DNA from: Roseibium hamelinense
GTDB taxonomy: Bacteria > Pseudomonadota > Alphaproteobacteria > Rhizobiales > Stappiaceae
Length of the DNA: 64,000 bases
Assembly: GCF_007830545.1 (NCBI RefSeq)
Contig: NZ_VLLF01000003.1
Location: 186,001 to 250,000, forward strand
Direction of reading: 5' to 3'
The translations under genes and the position numbers were made by a program. Of the stretch, positions 33,950 through 44,219 are shown piece after piece. The notes beneath the pieces are model-generated. The model saw only the letters and a program-made list of their open reading frames with translations, was not told where the DNA came from and made no database searches. How positions within the stretch are numbered: position 1 is the stretch's first letter; the number at the start of each line of letters is the position of its first letter.

Positions 33950-34489
33950 TTGGAAGCGGAAATCACTCGATCCCTCGGAATCGTTCTGGAAAAGCGCCCG
34001 AGCAGTCATCGATGGGCCGACCATGTCTGGAAGCTGGCGGGCGTGGTGCCGGATATGCCGGCAACGCAAGGCTGGCAGCTTGCGGAGATGCGACATGGCA
34101 CCGAGGTCTATCATCTTGCGCCGGCAGACCTTACCTTGCACCGCCGGATGGGTGAGGCGTATGACGCCAATATCGAGACGGAAAACCCGGCTCTTTGGGT
34201 GTTGCTGGATGACGCACCGGACATGCCGGTTCCCTATGAGCTGCGCTCCGTAACGGTAGATCCCTACGAGGCACAGGGATTTATGGACAGCGCGGAAGGC
34301 CTGGTGGAGCGGCTTTCTATACCGGCCGAAATCCTCCATTGGATGGTTGCGTTCTTGAGGCAGATGCCCGAGCCGGAAGAGTTCAAGAAGCGCAAGCGGA
34401 TCAAGGTCAAGGTCGAAGAAGTGAAATTCGGTAAGGACCCGATTTTCGCACCCGGCGGCAAGCGGTCTGCTGGAGACGCGCCGTCATGA
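33950..34489 (+). CDS. DUF3305 domain protein
   Basis: This 179-residue soluble protein matches DUF3305, with GIVLEKRPSSHRWADHVWKL followed by acidic and Pro-rich sections and a basic C-terminal patch (EEFKKRKRIKVKVEEVKFG). The frame opens at TTG 33899, but TTG 33950 follows GGGAGGAG by 5 nt and gives the usual DUF3305 N-terminus. Its stop overlaps the DUF3306 start by 4 bp. Families DUF3305/3306 occur with FDH genes; the biochemical role is unknown. Confidence 0.85.
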   Translation: MEAEITRSLGIVLEKRPSSHRWADHVWKLAGVVPDMPATQGWQLAEMRHGTEVYHLAPADLTLHRRMGEAYDANIETENPALWVLLDDAPDMPVPYELRSVTVDPYEAQGFMDSAEGLVERLSIPAEILHWMVAFLRQMPEPEEFKKRKRIKVKVEEVKFGKDPIFAPGGKRSAGDAPS

Positions 34490-35199
34490 GCGATCCGGAA
34501 GAAGGCTTCCTGCAACGGTGGTCCCGCCGCAAACGTGGCGAGGGAGCCGATCAGCCGTCCGACCCCGTTGCACAGACCGATGCCGATTTTGCAAGCGAGG
34601 AGAGGACTGAAAATCCGGATCAAACCGCAACGGCTTCCAGCACGGTAGACGAGGAAGCCGAAGCCAACAGGAAAGCTGCAGAGGCGGTCGATCTCGACAG
34701 CTTGACCGCAGACAGCGATTTCACGGTCTTCATGAAGCGGGGCGTGCCGGCAGCGCTGAAAACGGCGGCCCTGAGAAAATTATGGCGCTCGGACCCGGTC
34801 TTTGCCGTGCTGGATGGGTTGAACGACTACGACGAAAACTTCCGCACAGCTCAATTGTTCCCCGAAGGTGTCCGGTCAGCGTGGAAAGTCGGGGAAGGCT
34901 ATAGAGAAAAGGCCGAACAAATGGCCGCCGAGAAGGCGGCGATGACAGACGATCCCCAACCCGGGCAGCCTGATGAGGAGGTGCCGTCTGCGGAGGGCCG
35001 GCCTGCTTTGTCTGAGGACGCGGTGCCCCTGGAGGCGGCGGGCTCCGATGAACAGTCGCGGCCTGACGGGCATGTTGAGGATCCGGTCAACGCACAAAAC
35101 GGCCTCGGACAGGATGGCGAAGCGGAGCTGGAGCGTGGACCGAACGCGGCGGACCAAAGGGTCTCGATCCGCCGGCGGATGCGGTTTTCGGTCGACTGA
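34486..35199 (+). CDS. DUF3306 domain protein
   Basis: This 237-residue hydrophilic protein has the DUF3306 opening EGFLQRWSRRKRG and the core FMKRGVPAALKTAALRKLWR with DPVFAVLDGLNDYDENF. The last 80 residues are acidic, low-complexity and probably disordered. It overlaps the DUF3305 gene by 4 bp. Together with the divergent polyferredoxin gene it forms an FDH-associated module that here is separated from the structural genes by two transporter genes. Confidence 0.87.
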   Translation: MSDPEEGFLQRWSRRKRGEGADQPSDPVAQTDADFASEERTENPDQTATASSTVDEEAEANRKAAEAVDLDSLTADSDFTVFMKRGVPAALKTAALRKLWRSDPVFAVLDGLNDYDENFRTAQLFPEGVRSAWKVGEGYREKAEQMAAEKAAMTDDPQPGQPDEEVPSAEGRPALSEDAVPLEAAGSDEQSRPDGHVEDPVNAQNGLGQDGEAELERGPNAADQRVSIRRRMRFSVD

Positions 35200-35225
35200 A
35201 GAATCCTCGTCGCCCGATACGCACA

Positions 35226-35254
35226 CAAAAATGCGGCGGACAGGCCGCCGCATT
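35226..35254 (-). terminator. Intrinsic terminator for the secreted-protein gene at 35276
   Basis: A perfect 10-bp stem (35230-35239 with 35245-35254, 5-nt loop) is followed on the minus strand by a five-T run. It lies 22 nt beyond the stop codon of the minus-strand gene and may also stop DUF3306 transcripts less efficiently. Confidence 0.85.
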
Positions 35255-35275
35255 CAGAGCGCTGGAGCTCAAGGA

Positions 35276-35860
35276 TCAGGTGTTGGTGATCTCGATGCCG
35301 ATGGCGTCAAAGAAAGTGATGTCGAACAGGTCACCGCTTGATACGTTCAGATCCGTGAGCATGTCCGGGTTTTGAACCTTGTAGGTCCGCTCGTTGCCGT
35401 CCGGGCCCGTAAACCGGACGTTGCCGGTTTTCTTGTCGGCAGTTTCGATCTTCACCGTGACGGTCATCTGACGCGCGCTCAAACCGCTTGGCAGCCGGTC
35501 CTGGTCGGCAAGCACGACGGTTTTCGAGACATCCACCTGCGGCTTGGTCTTTTCGCTCTTCTCGATGTCGATCACGACACCCGCCAGATAGGTCACATTC
35601 AAAAACTGATTCTTGCGCACCGAGCCAATGTCAAAGCCGTCCTGCACCGGAACCGAAAACTCGTTTTTATTGTCAGCCTTGACGATGATTTCGTTGCGTG
35701 CCGGATTTGTGGTGACCACCTGGGCCTTGTAGGTGGTGGCCTCGGCGGCTGCGAAAACATCTTCGAATGTCAGATCGGACTGGGCGGAGGCTGTGCCGGT
35801 GAGGGCAAAAACGGACAGGGTGGCAGCTGTCAAAGCGCCAATGAGCGAACGGGAAACCAT
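35276..35860 (-). CDS. Secreted protein of unknown function
   Basis: This 194-residue protein has a clear signal peptide (MVSRSLIGALTAATLSVFAL, cleavage near TASAQ at 27). The mature part is beta-rich with many short strands (AQVVTTNPARNEIIVKADN, VTVKIETADKKTGNVRF), resembling small beta-barrel or OB-like periplasmic domains. There is no cysteine pair or catalytic motif. It is a single gene with its own terminator. I do not recognise a family. Confidence 0.75.
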   Translation of the reverse strand: MVSRSLIGALTAATLSVFALTGTASAQSDLTFEDVFAAAEATTYKAQVVTTNPARNEIIVKADNKNEFSVPVQDGFDIGSVRKNQFLNVTYLAGVVIDIEKSEKTKPQVDVSKTVVLADQDRLPSGLSARQMTVTVKIETADKKTGNVRFTGPDGNERTYKVQNPDMLTDLNVSSGDLFDITFFDAIGIEITNT

Positions 35861-36021
35861 TTTTAAAAATCCTTATGCCGTTTGAGACAGGTCAACATCT
35901 AACCGCAAAGCGTGACAGGTTCAGGAATGCGGCCGACCTGCGATCAACGGAACCTTCCGTTGGGCTTGCGGCGCTTTCATGGATGACAAAACTGTTAGGA
36001 AAAAGCCCGGTGTTCGGCTCA

Positions 36022-36318
36022 TCACTCCGGTGGAAACTGGGCTTCGCAGAAACCGACGGCGCGTGCCCGGAAAGTTTCATACTGGGCATCCGAGACCACG
36101 CCATCGGCGCGCATCTTGTCGACATCGCCGACCCGTTTGGCCAGACAAGCGTCCAGCTCTGGATTTCCGGTGCCCTCGGTTGATGGTCCGGACGAACCGG
36201 TGATCATCGCGACCGTATCCCGGAGGATCGGCACATCTTCTCGGCCTATCCAGATCATTAGGCCAAGACTGGCACCGGCGATTGCAAGCGCCGTCACACG
36301 TCCCGCAACGCCGTCCAT
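36022..36318 (-). CDS. Small single-span membrane protein downstream of moaA
   Basis: This 98-residue protein has an N-terminal membrane anchor (VTALAIAGASLGLMIWIG, residues 8-25) and a soluble tail containing two cysteines (LDACLAKRVGDVD and GFCEAQFPPE) that could pair in the periplasm. It starts 8 bp after the moaA stop, so it is probably cotranscribed and coupled. The family is not recognised; conserved linkage to moaA would be needed before suggesting a role in cofactor synthesis. Confidence 0.68.
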   Translation of the reverse strand: MDGVAGRVTALAIAGASLGLMIWIGREDVPILRDTVAMITGSSGPSTEGTGNPELDACLAKRVGDVDKMRADGVVSDAQYETFRARAVGFCEAQFPPE

Positions 36319-36325
36319 GGCAGGC

Positions 36326-37411
36326 CTAGCCGCCTGTCACGCTCATGTGGCGGGACACGGCCGGCTGTTTTGTCCGCCGGTCAATCACGAAGTCGTGGCC
36401 TTTCGGTTTGCGGCCGATGGCCTCGTCAATAGCATCATTCAAAAGCTCGTTGGCTTCCGATGCGCGCAGTGGAGCGCGAAGATCCGCCATGTCGTCCTGA
36501 CCGAGGCACATATAAAGCTGGCCGGTGCAAGTCACCCGTACCCGGTTGCAGCTTTCGCAGAAATTATGCGTCATCGGAGTGATGAAGCCCATCCGGCCCC
36601 CGGTTTCCTTCACCTCGACATAGCGCGCCGGACCGCCGGTCTTGTAGGGAATGTCTTCCAGGGTGAACTTGTCTGCCAGCGTTGCGCGCACAAGGGACAG
36701 CGGCAGATATTGGTCCGTCCGGTCGCCGTCGATTTCGCCGAGCGGCATGGTCTCGATCAAGGTGAGGTCGTGCCCGTTGGCGTGGCACCATTCCATCATT
36801 GGGATGATTTCATGCTCATTAACGCCTTTCAGAGCGACCATATTGATTTTGATCTGCAGTCCGGCGTCCTTTGCGGCCTCAATGCCGTCCATCACTTTTG
36901 CCAAATCTCCCCAGCGGGTGATGGCCTTGAATTTCTGTGCGTCCAGCGTGTCGACCGACACATTGATGCGCCGCACGCCGTATTCATAAAGCTCCGCTGC
37001 ATATTTCGACAGTTGCGAGCCATTGGTGGTGAGGGTCAGTTCCTCGAGCAAGCCGCTCTCCAGATGGCGGCCAAGACTACGGATCAGGGACATAATGTTC
37101 TTGCGCACCAGCGGTTCGCCGCCGGTCAGGCGCAGCTTGCGTACACCCTTTTCAATGAACGCGGTGCACAGCCGGTCAAGTTCCTCCAAAGACAGCACTT
37201 CACGCTTTGGCAGAAAGGTCATGTCTTCGGCCATGCAATAGACACAGCGGAAGTCGCACCGGTCAGTCACGGACACACGCAGATAGCTCACGGCTCTGCC
37301 AAACGGGTCAATCATTTGCGGGGCAGGCGCTGGCATATCCTGATCGGCGCCAAGTTTGATGGAGGACGGCAATGCTACGCCTGATGTCGCGTCGGTGCGG
37401 CCACTCGCCAT
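36326..37411 (-). CDS. moaA: GTP 3',8-cyclase MoaA
   Basis: This 361-residue radical-SAM enzyme performs the first step of molybdopterin synthesis with MoaC. The SAM cluster motif CDFRCVYC has Cys52, Cys56 and Cys59. The second, GTP-binding cluster motif is [12 protein letters not shown] with a later Cys (TGQLYMCL). The C-terminal Gly-Gly (MSVTGG) needed for catalysis in the family is intact. About 30 extra residues precede the core, and the ATG at 37411 has a strong GGAG site. Other moco genes sit at 9-12 kb. Confidence 0.95.
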   Translation of the reverse strand: MASGRTDATSGVALPSSIKLGADQDMPAPAPQMIDPFGRAVSYLRVSVTDRCDFRCVYCMAEDMTFLPKREVLSLEELDRLCTAFIEKGVRKLRLTGGEPLVRKNIMSLIRSLGRHLESGLLEELTLTTNGSQLSKYAAELYEYGVRRINVSVDTLDAQKFKAITRWGDLAKVMDGIEAAKDAGLQIKINMVALKGVNEHEIIPMMEWCHANGHDLTLIETMPLGEIDGDRTDQYLPLSLVRATLADKFTLEDIPYKTGGPARYVEVKETGGRMGFITPMTHNFCESCNRVRVTCTGQLYMCLGQDDMADLRAPLRASEANELLNDAIDEAIGRKPKGHDFVIDRRTKQPAVSRHMSVTGG

Positions 37412-37465
37412 GAAGGTCTCCCTCGTGCCGGACCGTGTCCGGTGTTCTGCTTACTTCTTTATATT

Positions 37466-37482
37466 TGAGAGTATTACACTCA
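37466..37482. promoter_or_regulatory. Near-perfect palindrome upstream of moaA
   Basis: TGAGAGTATTACACTCA is a 17-bp dyad with a single mismatched pair, 55 bp upstream of the moaA start in an AT-rich stretch. It is a candidate operator for a dimeric regulator of moaA. It differs in sequence from the palindrome controlling the neighbouring nitroreductase-MarR pair. Confidence 0.45.
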
Positions 37483-37549
37483 CAAAACAAGGCAAGTGCT
37501 TCAAAAGACAAACTGCACGGGGACTGTGGAAGCCAGCGGGCTGCCGGTT

Positions 37550-38011
37550 TTATGGATCTTCAGGCTCGTTGCGATAGGCGTCGAGGAACACGCGGATCTC
37601 CTCCAGCGCGGGCACCAGCGCTGAAATCTTGTCGGCGGGGATGGCAGCGCGCAAAGCCTCCATGTCGTCATCCAGCAACTTGATGGCGTCGTCGCGAAAC
37701 TCACGTCCGGCATTGGTAAGCCAGACTGTCTTGCTGCGGCCGTCTTTTGGATTGCTTTTCAGGGTCACGAATGCGCGCTGAACCAACCCCGAGACCGTGT
37801 GGGTCATCGTGGTCTTCGGCACCTGAAAGGCGCGCGCGAGTGCCAGGGGCGTTGCGCCATCGCCAACCCGCACAAGATGGTTGAGCACGCTGAAATGCGG
37901 CAGCAGCACACCTTTTGGCAGCCGGGCTTCAAACTGCGCCCGGCTCAGTTGGCCAATGATGTTCACTTCGTTGAAAAACGAAAAATATAGATGACGGTCT
38001 GCGTTATCCAT
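37550..38011 (-). CDS. MarR family transcriptional regulator
   Basis: This 153-residue winged-helix repressor has LLPHFSVLNHLVRVGDGATP and the recognition helix ALARAFQVPKTTMTHTVSGL, with the wing KSNPKDGRSKTVWLT of the standard MarR D-x-R type. Its ATG overlaps the end of the nitroreductase gene by 8 bp, so the two are cotranscribed. It probably represses its own operon through the large palindrome at 39123-39164. The inducer is unknown; MarR proteins often sense phenolics or oxidants. Confidence 0.92.
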   Translation of the reverse strand: MDNADRHLYFSFFNEVNIIGQLSRAQFEARLPKGVLLPHFSVLNHLVRVGDGATPLALARAFQVPKTTMTHTVSGLVQRAFVTLKSNPKDGRSKTVWLTNAGREFRDDAIKLLDDDMEALRAAIPADKISALVPALEEIRVFLDAYRNEPEDP

Positions 38012-39110
38012 TCATGATCCGGCTTCGAAGGGGCCATCTCGGCGTCGGGCCAGTGTCAGGACCGAATCCGATGCGACCAAGCATTTGAAGGGTCTCACCC
38101 GGTTCGGCAAGTCTTTCGTGGATGTCTTTGCGGATCTCCTGCATTTCCGCGTACTCCTGAAGCGCCTGACTGACCGGATGAAGCGCAAGGCCAAGACGGG
38201 TGGTCTCCAGGTTGAGCCTGAGCCATTGGCGGCCTGCGGCAATCTGGTGGTGCCGGGTGTTTCCCGGTGTCTTGATCAGGATATAGGCCGGAGTTGCGGC
38301 CAGCATGGTCTTGTACATGTCGACCCCCGACTTGAAACCGGTCGACTCAGGGTCAAGCTGGCTCTCGCGGGTCAGCACACCGGCCAGCATCAGGCTTTCC
38401 AGAAACGGTCCGCCCAGGTCTATGCCGTCCGGATTGGCGTTGATTTCCGCCTTGCCGAACCGCATGAGGTCGACGCTTTCCTTGTGGGTGCGCGCAGTGG
38501 TGGATTCGATCTGCCAGGCGCGCCAGGTCAGATCGCGAAGGTAGGCAACGTCCGCTTCTTCGGTGATGAGCGGCCCGAAGGCACTGAGTGTTCCGGAAAC
38601 TGCCTTCCCGGGCAGCGGCCGCATGTCGAAAGGCTCCTTGCAGGTGCGCCGATCGAGGAGATGGCGGGCGAGCGGGTCCGGTTCGGCGCCCGTTTCCAGG
38701 GTGATCCGGGCAACAGGCCCGGTCTCACCGTCCGGATACAGATCGATTGTCGCGTGGTGGCCGGTCATTGTCGCTGCAATCGCCAATTGCTCCAGAAAGC
38801 ACCCAAGACCAATAACCAACTGCCGCTGATAGGGGTCGGTGTGCGGCAGGGCCCGTGTTGTGTCCCGGTGTAAAATGAACCCGCTTCCGCCGGTCAACTC
38901 AACAAGCCAAGGCTGAAGGTTGTGTGGGCTGGGCGCCAGAATGGCATAGGACAGCGCGCGAAGGCGCGGGTCTTCATAGGCGCCTGCATCCTGCCAGGGA
39001 GCCAGCGCCCGCGACGGTGTGCGGGTTGCCAGAAATCCACTGGCGGCAACAGCGGCGAAGATCGTTCCGCCACCCAGGATCTTCAATGTCTGACGTTTGG
39101 AAAGGGACAT
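38004..39110 (-). CDS. Acg-type nitroreductase-family protein with N-terminal signal
   Basis: This 368-residue nitroreductase-fold protein is of the Acg/Rv3131 type, a double-domain family with FMN-like fold. LSYAILAPSPHNLQPWLVEL (about 53-72) is the flavin-site motif and HLLDRRTCKEPF the matching second one. The N-terminus is a signal or anchor with SKRQTLKILGGG, similar to a Tat signal though with KR instead of RR. GGAG precedes the ATG at 39110. It probably acts on quinones or nitro compounds or sequesters flavin. It is first in the operon with marR. Confidence 0.82.
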   Translation of the reverse strand: MSLSKRQTLKILGGGTIFAAVAASGFLATRTPSRALAPWQDAGAYEDPRLRALSYAILAPSPHNLQPWLVELTGGSGFILHRDTTRALPHTDPYQRQLVIGLGCFLEQLAIAATMTGHHATIDLYPDGETGPVARITLETGAEPDPLARHLLDRRTCKEPFDMRPLPGKAVSGTLSAFGPLITEEADVAYLRDLTWRAWQIESTTARTHKESVDLMRFGKAEINANPDGIDLGGPFLESLMLAGVLTRESQLDPESTGFKSGVDMYKTMLAATPAYILIKTPGNTRHHQIAAGRQWLRLNLETTRLGLALHPVSQALQEYAEMQEIRKDIHERLAEPGETLQMLGRIGFGPDTGPTPRWPLRSRIMNG

Positions 39111-39122
39111 GCCATCACTCCA

Positions 39123-39164
39123 TTTAATGCGATATCGTATTATATAGTACGATATCGCATTAAA
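39123..39164 (-). promoter_or_regulatory. Large perfect palindrome (MarR operator) containing a -10 box
   Basis: Two 17-bp arms (39123-39139 and 39148-39164) are exact reverse complements around an 8-bp AT centre. Each arm itself holds a quasi-palindrome around GATATC, so two dimers could bind. On the minus strand the centre contains a perfect TATAAT (39139-39144), placed to drive the nitroreductase-marR operon. Repressor binding would cover it. The element is 13 bp upstream of the start codon. Confidence 0.85.
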
Positions 39165-39269
39165 TTAAAGGCCCGGCTTGACCTATTGTGAGATTGATCT
39201 TTCCAAGGCACTTGGGCGTAGCAGAGCGGTATCACCTTGTAATTTGCGGAAGAAAGAGACTGAGACCTC

Positions 39270-40694
39270 ATGACAATTATCGTCTGGCTGCGTCAGGATT
39301 TACGGGTGGCGGACAATCCCGCCCTGCATGAAGCTGCAAAGCACGGTCCGGTGCTTCCCGTTTTCATTCTGGAGCCGGACGATCAGCCGGGCCTGAAACA
39401 TCCGATCGGCGGGGCGAGCCGGTGGTGGCTGCACCAGAGCCTCACCGCCTTGTCGAAGGATCTGAACGGCCTTTCGGTGTTTCATGGCGATCCGCAGGAG
39501 ATTCTGCTCGGCCTGGCCAAACGGCATGAGGCGGCCGCGGTCTATTGGAACCGGCTGTACGATCCGCATGCGGTCAAGCGAGACACGGCGATCAAAAAAG
39601 CACTGAAGGACGACGGCTTTGAAGCGGAAAGCTTCAAGGGATGCGTGTTGTTCGAGCCCTGGGAGATCGAGACCAAGACCGGCGGGCCCTACAAGGTCTA
39701 CACCCCGTTCTGGCGCGCGGCGAAGGCTGCCGGGGTCGGCGCCCCGCTCAAGCGGCCCGAAGCGCTGGAAGTTGTGGCAGATGAAGACAGCCTCGCTATA
39801 GCCGATCTGAACCTGTTGCCGGCGAAACCGGATTGGGCAAAAGGCTGGTTGGATATCTGGTCGCCGGGAGAGGCAGGGGCGAGACAGCGCCTTGAGGCGT
39901 TTTTTGCAGACGGCCTGGACGGTTACGGCGACAAACGCAACCGGCCAGACCTCCCGAATGTGTCGCGGCTGTCACCGCATCTGCATCACGGCGAAATCTC
40001 GCCGCGGCAGGTTTGGGCCGCAACCCGGCACCTGTGCGATGACAAGCCATCCTTTGAAGATGATGCGGACAAGTTCCTGTCGGAACTGGTGTGGCGCGAG
40101 TTCTCCTATCACTTGCTGTTTCACTTCCCGACCTTGCCGGAGGAAAACTGGAAGGATGCGTTCAACGCCTATCCCTGGCGCTTCAGCGAAAACGATCTCA
40201 AGGCCTGGCAAAAAGGCAAGACCGGCTACCCGATTGTCGATGCCGGTATGCGCGAACTCTGGCAAACCGGCTACATGCATAACCGCGTGCGCATGATCGC
40301 CGCCAGCTTTCTGGTCAAGCACCTGCGCATGCACTGGCACCATGGCGAGGACTGGTTCTGGGACACGCTTGTCGATGCCGATCTCGCCAGCAACTCGGCC
40401 AGCTGGCAGTGGGTGGCGGGCAGCGGCGCGGATGCCTCGCCTTACTTCCGGATCTTCAACCCGATGACCCAGGGCGAGAAGTTCGATCCCGAAGGCGATT
40501 ACATCCGCAAATGGGTGCCCGAGCTGAAGGACCTCGACACGGCCTATATCCACGCGCCCTTCGAGGCGCCGGACAAGGCGCTGATCAAGGCCGGGATCAA
40601 GCTGGGCGACACCTATCCGGAGCCGATTGTCGATCACAAGACGGCGCGGGAGGCGGCGCTTGCCGGATATGAGAAGGTCAAGTCTGCGAACTAG
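39270..40694 (+). CDS. phrB: Deoxyribodipyrimidine photolyase (cryptochrome/photolyase family)
   Basis: This 474-residue flavoprotein repairs UV-induced pyrimidine dimers with blue light. The N-terminal alpha/beta domain starts IVWLRQDLRVADNPAL. The FAD domain has LHHGEISPRQVWAA, ELVWREFSYHLLFHFP and the closing motif NSASWQWVAGSGADASPYFR with the electron-transfer tryptophans. Length and motifs fit class I CPD photolyases. It stands alone and is divergent from the nitroreductase operon. A second blue-light protein, the BLUF gene, is found at 12.4 kb. Confidence 0.95.
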   Translation: MTIIVWLRQDLRVADNPALHEAAKHGPVLPVFILEPDDQPGLKHPIGGASRWWLHQSLTALSKDLNGLSVFHGDPQEILLGLAKRHEAAAVYWNRLYDPHAVKRDTAIKKALKDDGFEAESFKGCVLFEPWEIETKTGGPYKVYTPFWRAAKAAGVGAPLKRPEALEVVADEDSLAIADLNLLPAKPDWAKGWLDIWSPGEAGARQRLEAFFADGLDGYGDKRNRPDLPNVSRLSPHLHHGEISPRQVWAATRHLCDDKPSFEDDADKFLSELVWREFSYHLLFHFPTLPEENWKDAFNAYPWRFSENDLKAWQKGKTGYPIVDAGMRELWQTGYMHNRVRMIAASFLVKHLRMHWHHGEDWFWDTLVDADLASNSASWQWVAGSGADASPYFRIFNPMTQGEKFDPEGDYIRKWVPELKDLDTAYIHAPFEAPDKALIKAGIKLGDTYPEPIVDHKTAREAALAGYEKVKSAN

Positions 40695-40804
40695 TGCGGC
40701 GGGGCGGATCTGTCCGCGGGCGGTCGGGCGCTGGTCCCCGCCGGTTCTGCTTGAACCCTATCCGAAAACCGCCTAGGTCAGGTTTAGCTAGGCGAGGGAT
40801 TTTC

Positions 40805-41173
40805 ATGAGCGACAAAAACGAAGCGTGGCCGACCGAAATCCGGCTCAAGAATGACAAGAAGACACTTGTGGTGTGCTTCGATACCGGTGAGAGCCATGAT
40901 TACACCGCAGAATATCTGCGGGTCTGCTCCCCGTCTGCGGAAGTGCAGGGCCATTCGGCCAGCCAGAAAAAAACAGTTCCCGGCAAACGCGATGTCGGCA
41001 TCATGAAAATCGAGCCGGTGGGCAACTACGCTGTGCGGATCCATTTCGACGACCTGCACAATTCCGGCATTTTCTCCTGGAGCTATTTTCTGGAACTGGC
41101 CCATGAACGCGACAAGCACTGGGGCGGATATCTCAAGGACCTTGAGGAAAAGGGCCTTAGCCGGGATCGTTAA
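40805..41173 (+). CDS. DUF971 (gamma-butyrobetaine hydroxylase N-terminal-like) protein
   Basis: This 122-residue protein is a stand-alone DUF971 domain: WPTEIRLKNDKKTLVVCFDTG, then EYLRVCSPSAEVQGH and VGNYAVRIHFDDLHNSGIFS, followed by W-x-Y-hydrophobic. Families of this type are linked with Fe-S assembly scaffolds, and some are fused to Mrp. The start ATG 40805 gives the normal N-terminus; the frame opens at 40694 without a ribosome site. It converges on thiC. Confidence 0.9.
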   Translation: MSDKNEAWPTEIRLKNDKKTLVVCFDTGESHDYTAEYLRVCSPSAEVQGHSASQKKTVPGKRDVGIMKIEPVGNYAVRIHFDDLHNSGIFSWSYFLELAHERDKHWGGYLKDLEEKGLSRDR

Positions 41174-41180
41174 GGCATGT

Positions 41181-41205
41181 GCCCCACACTCGCCGAGCGT
41201 GGGGC
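41181..41205. terminator. Stem-loop between convergent DUF971 and thiC genes
   Basis: GCCCCACACTCG (41181-41192) pairs with CGAGCGTGGGGC (41194-41205 region) with one A-C mismatch and a minimal loop, centred in the 40-bp gap between the two stop codons. There is no T-run, but position and stability suggest a bidirectional terminator. Confidence 0.5.
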
Positions 41206-41213
41206 ATGTGGTG

Positions 41214-43049
<1,836 letters not shown>

Positions 43050-43144
43050 TCAAAAAGACACAGGTGACAAGGGTGCGGGAAACGGCAGAGCCCAGGCGCG
43101 CTGGGCAAAGGCAAATCCGGACGGCGATGCACCGTGCGGGCAAC

Positions 43145-43250
43145 CGGGCTTCCTACGCCAGTATCAACTGGGTCAGGTTCAAAGGGTCGCTTCGCCCGGC
43201 TTGCTGCCTTGTCCGCCTCTCAGTCCCCTTGGCGGGACCCCCCTGCAACT
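43145..43250 (-). promoter_or_regulatory. TPP riboswitch (THI element) of thiC
   Basis: Read on the minus strand, the leader has the conserved GACTGAGAGG of the P3 region (complement of 43215-43224) and the hallmark ACCCTTTGAACCTGACC (complement about 43172-43188), followed by GATACTGGCGTAGGAAG. These are the pyrimidine- and pyrophosphate-sensing helices of the thi-box. The 3' end is about 120 nt before the thiC start, leaving room for an expression platform that would block translation or transcription when TPP is bound. Confidence 0.95.
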
Positions 43251-43305
43251 TTGAAAGGGTATTGGGTCTGGCGATTCAATTCAAGAGCGCGTTGGAGGGG
43301 CGTGC

Positions 43306-44061
43306 TCAATCCCTTAGTGCGACACCAAGGGCGGGCAGGCTGTCTTCGAATTCGTATTTCTTGAAAATACCGTCGATCAAACCGGTGCGGCGGCCTTCAT
43401 CCCAAAGCTCGCTCAGCTGTGCGATCACCGAGGGGTCGGTTTTTTTGCTGCAAATCAGCTCGGCATAACTGCGGTAAAAGTCTTTGACCTTCACCAGATT
43501 TGCAATGCCCATATCGAGTGCCAACGGCTCGATTATGTTGGATTGCGCGATAATGAACTGCGATCGGCCCGAAGCGAGCATGCGCAGCATCTGCTGGCGG
43601 TCTGAGACTTCAAACACCCGCAATCCGAGGGCTTTTGCAACGGTGGTGCTGGCTCCGCCCGCAAGGGTGATCACGGGTCTGTTGTAGTCCTTCAAAGGAT
43701 CCCGGTCCGGATCGGGCGGCAACAGCGAATAGGAATAGACCGCGTAGCGGATGTCGAATACGGGGCGCACAAGAACGAAATTTTCGTCATCAACTTCTGA
43801 GGCGATGACACACACACCGGGCCGGTGGTTCATGACTTCAACAACCCGCTTGATCGGTGCGTCCTTTATCTCAAAAGAGCCAGCATATTTGCTTGAGAAA
43901 TAGTCATAGACTTCATTGCGCAAGGCGATGAGGTCGATGCTCTCGAGTTTGTAGGTATAAAGGGTGATTTTGGGAGCAGCTGCCACGCCGTGGCCCGACA
44001 AGACTGCAAGCCAGACAAGCGCAATTAGATGCGTCAGAAAATATGGCACTTTGCGCGGCAT
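43306..44061 (-). CDS. Orphan periplasmic substrate-binding-like protein
   Basis: This 251-residue protein has a signal peptide (LIALVWLAVLSGHGVAAA, cleavage near 28). The mature part starts KITLYTYKLESI and shows the two-lobe pattern of family 3 binding proteins in diverged form (VCVIASEVDDENFVLVRPVF, then RMLASGRSQFIIAQSNI). The conserved YPPF-type start is missing. No transporter genes are near. It lies downstream of the thiC leader on the same strand but is separate from it. Ligand and role are unknown. Confidence 0.8.
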   Translation of the reverse strand: MPRKVPYFLTHLIALVWLAVLSGHGVAAAPKITLYTYKLESIDLIALRNEVYDYFSSKYAGSFEIKDAPIKRVVEVMNHRPGVCVIASEVDDENFVLVRPVFDIRYAVYSYSLLPPDPDRDPLKDYNRPVITLAGGASTTVAKALGLRVFEVSDRQQMLRMLASGRSQFIIAQSNIIEPLALDMGIANLVKVKDFYRSYAELICSKKTDPSVIAQLSELWDEGRRTGLIDGIFKKYEFEDSLPALGVALRD

Positions 44062-44175
44062 CTGGGATCTCCGATTAGAAAATTTCCGCTACATCAAAAT
44101 ACTACGAAATTCCAACTGTTCGGTGTCACCGGTTCGTCGTTTTTGGGTTTTGGATAATCATTCCTTGCAAGACGA

Positions 44176-44204
44176 AACACCTGCAGGACCAGCCGGCAGG
44201 TGTT
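44176..44204 (-). terminator. Stem-loop after the alpha/beta hydrolase gene
   Basis: AACACCTGC (44176-44184) and GCAGGTGTT (44196-44204) form a perfect 9-bp stem with an 11-nt loop, 16 nt past the stop codon of the minus-strand hydrolase. The following T-run is short, so termination may be partial. Confidence 0.6.
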
Positions 44205-44219
44205 GTCAGGCTGCCAGTG

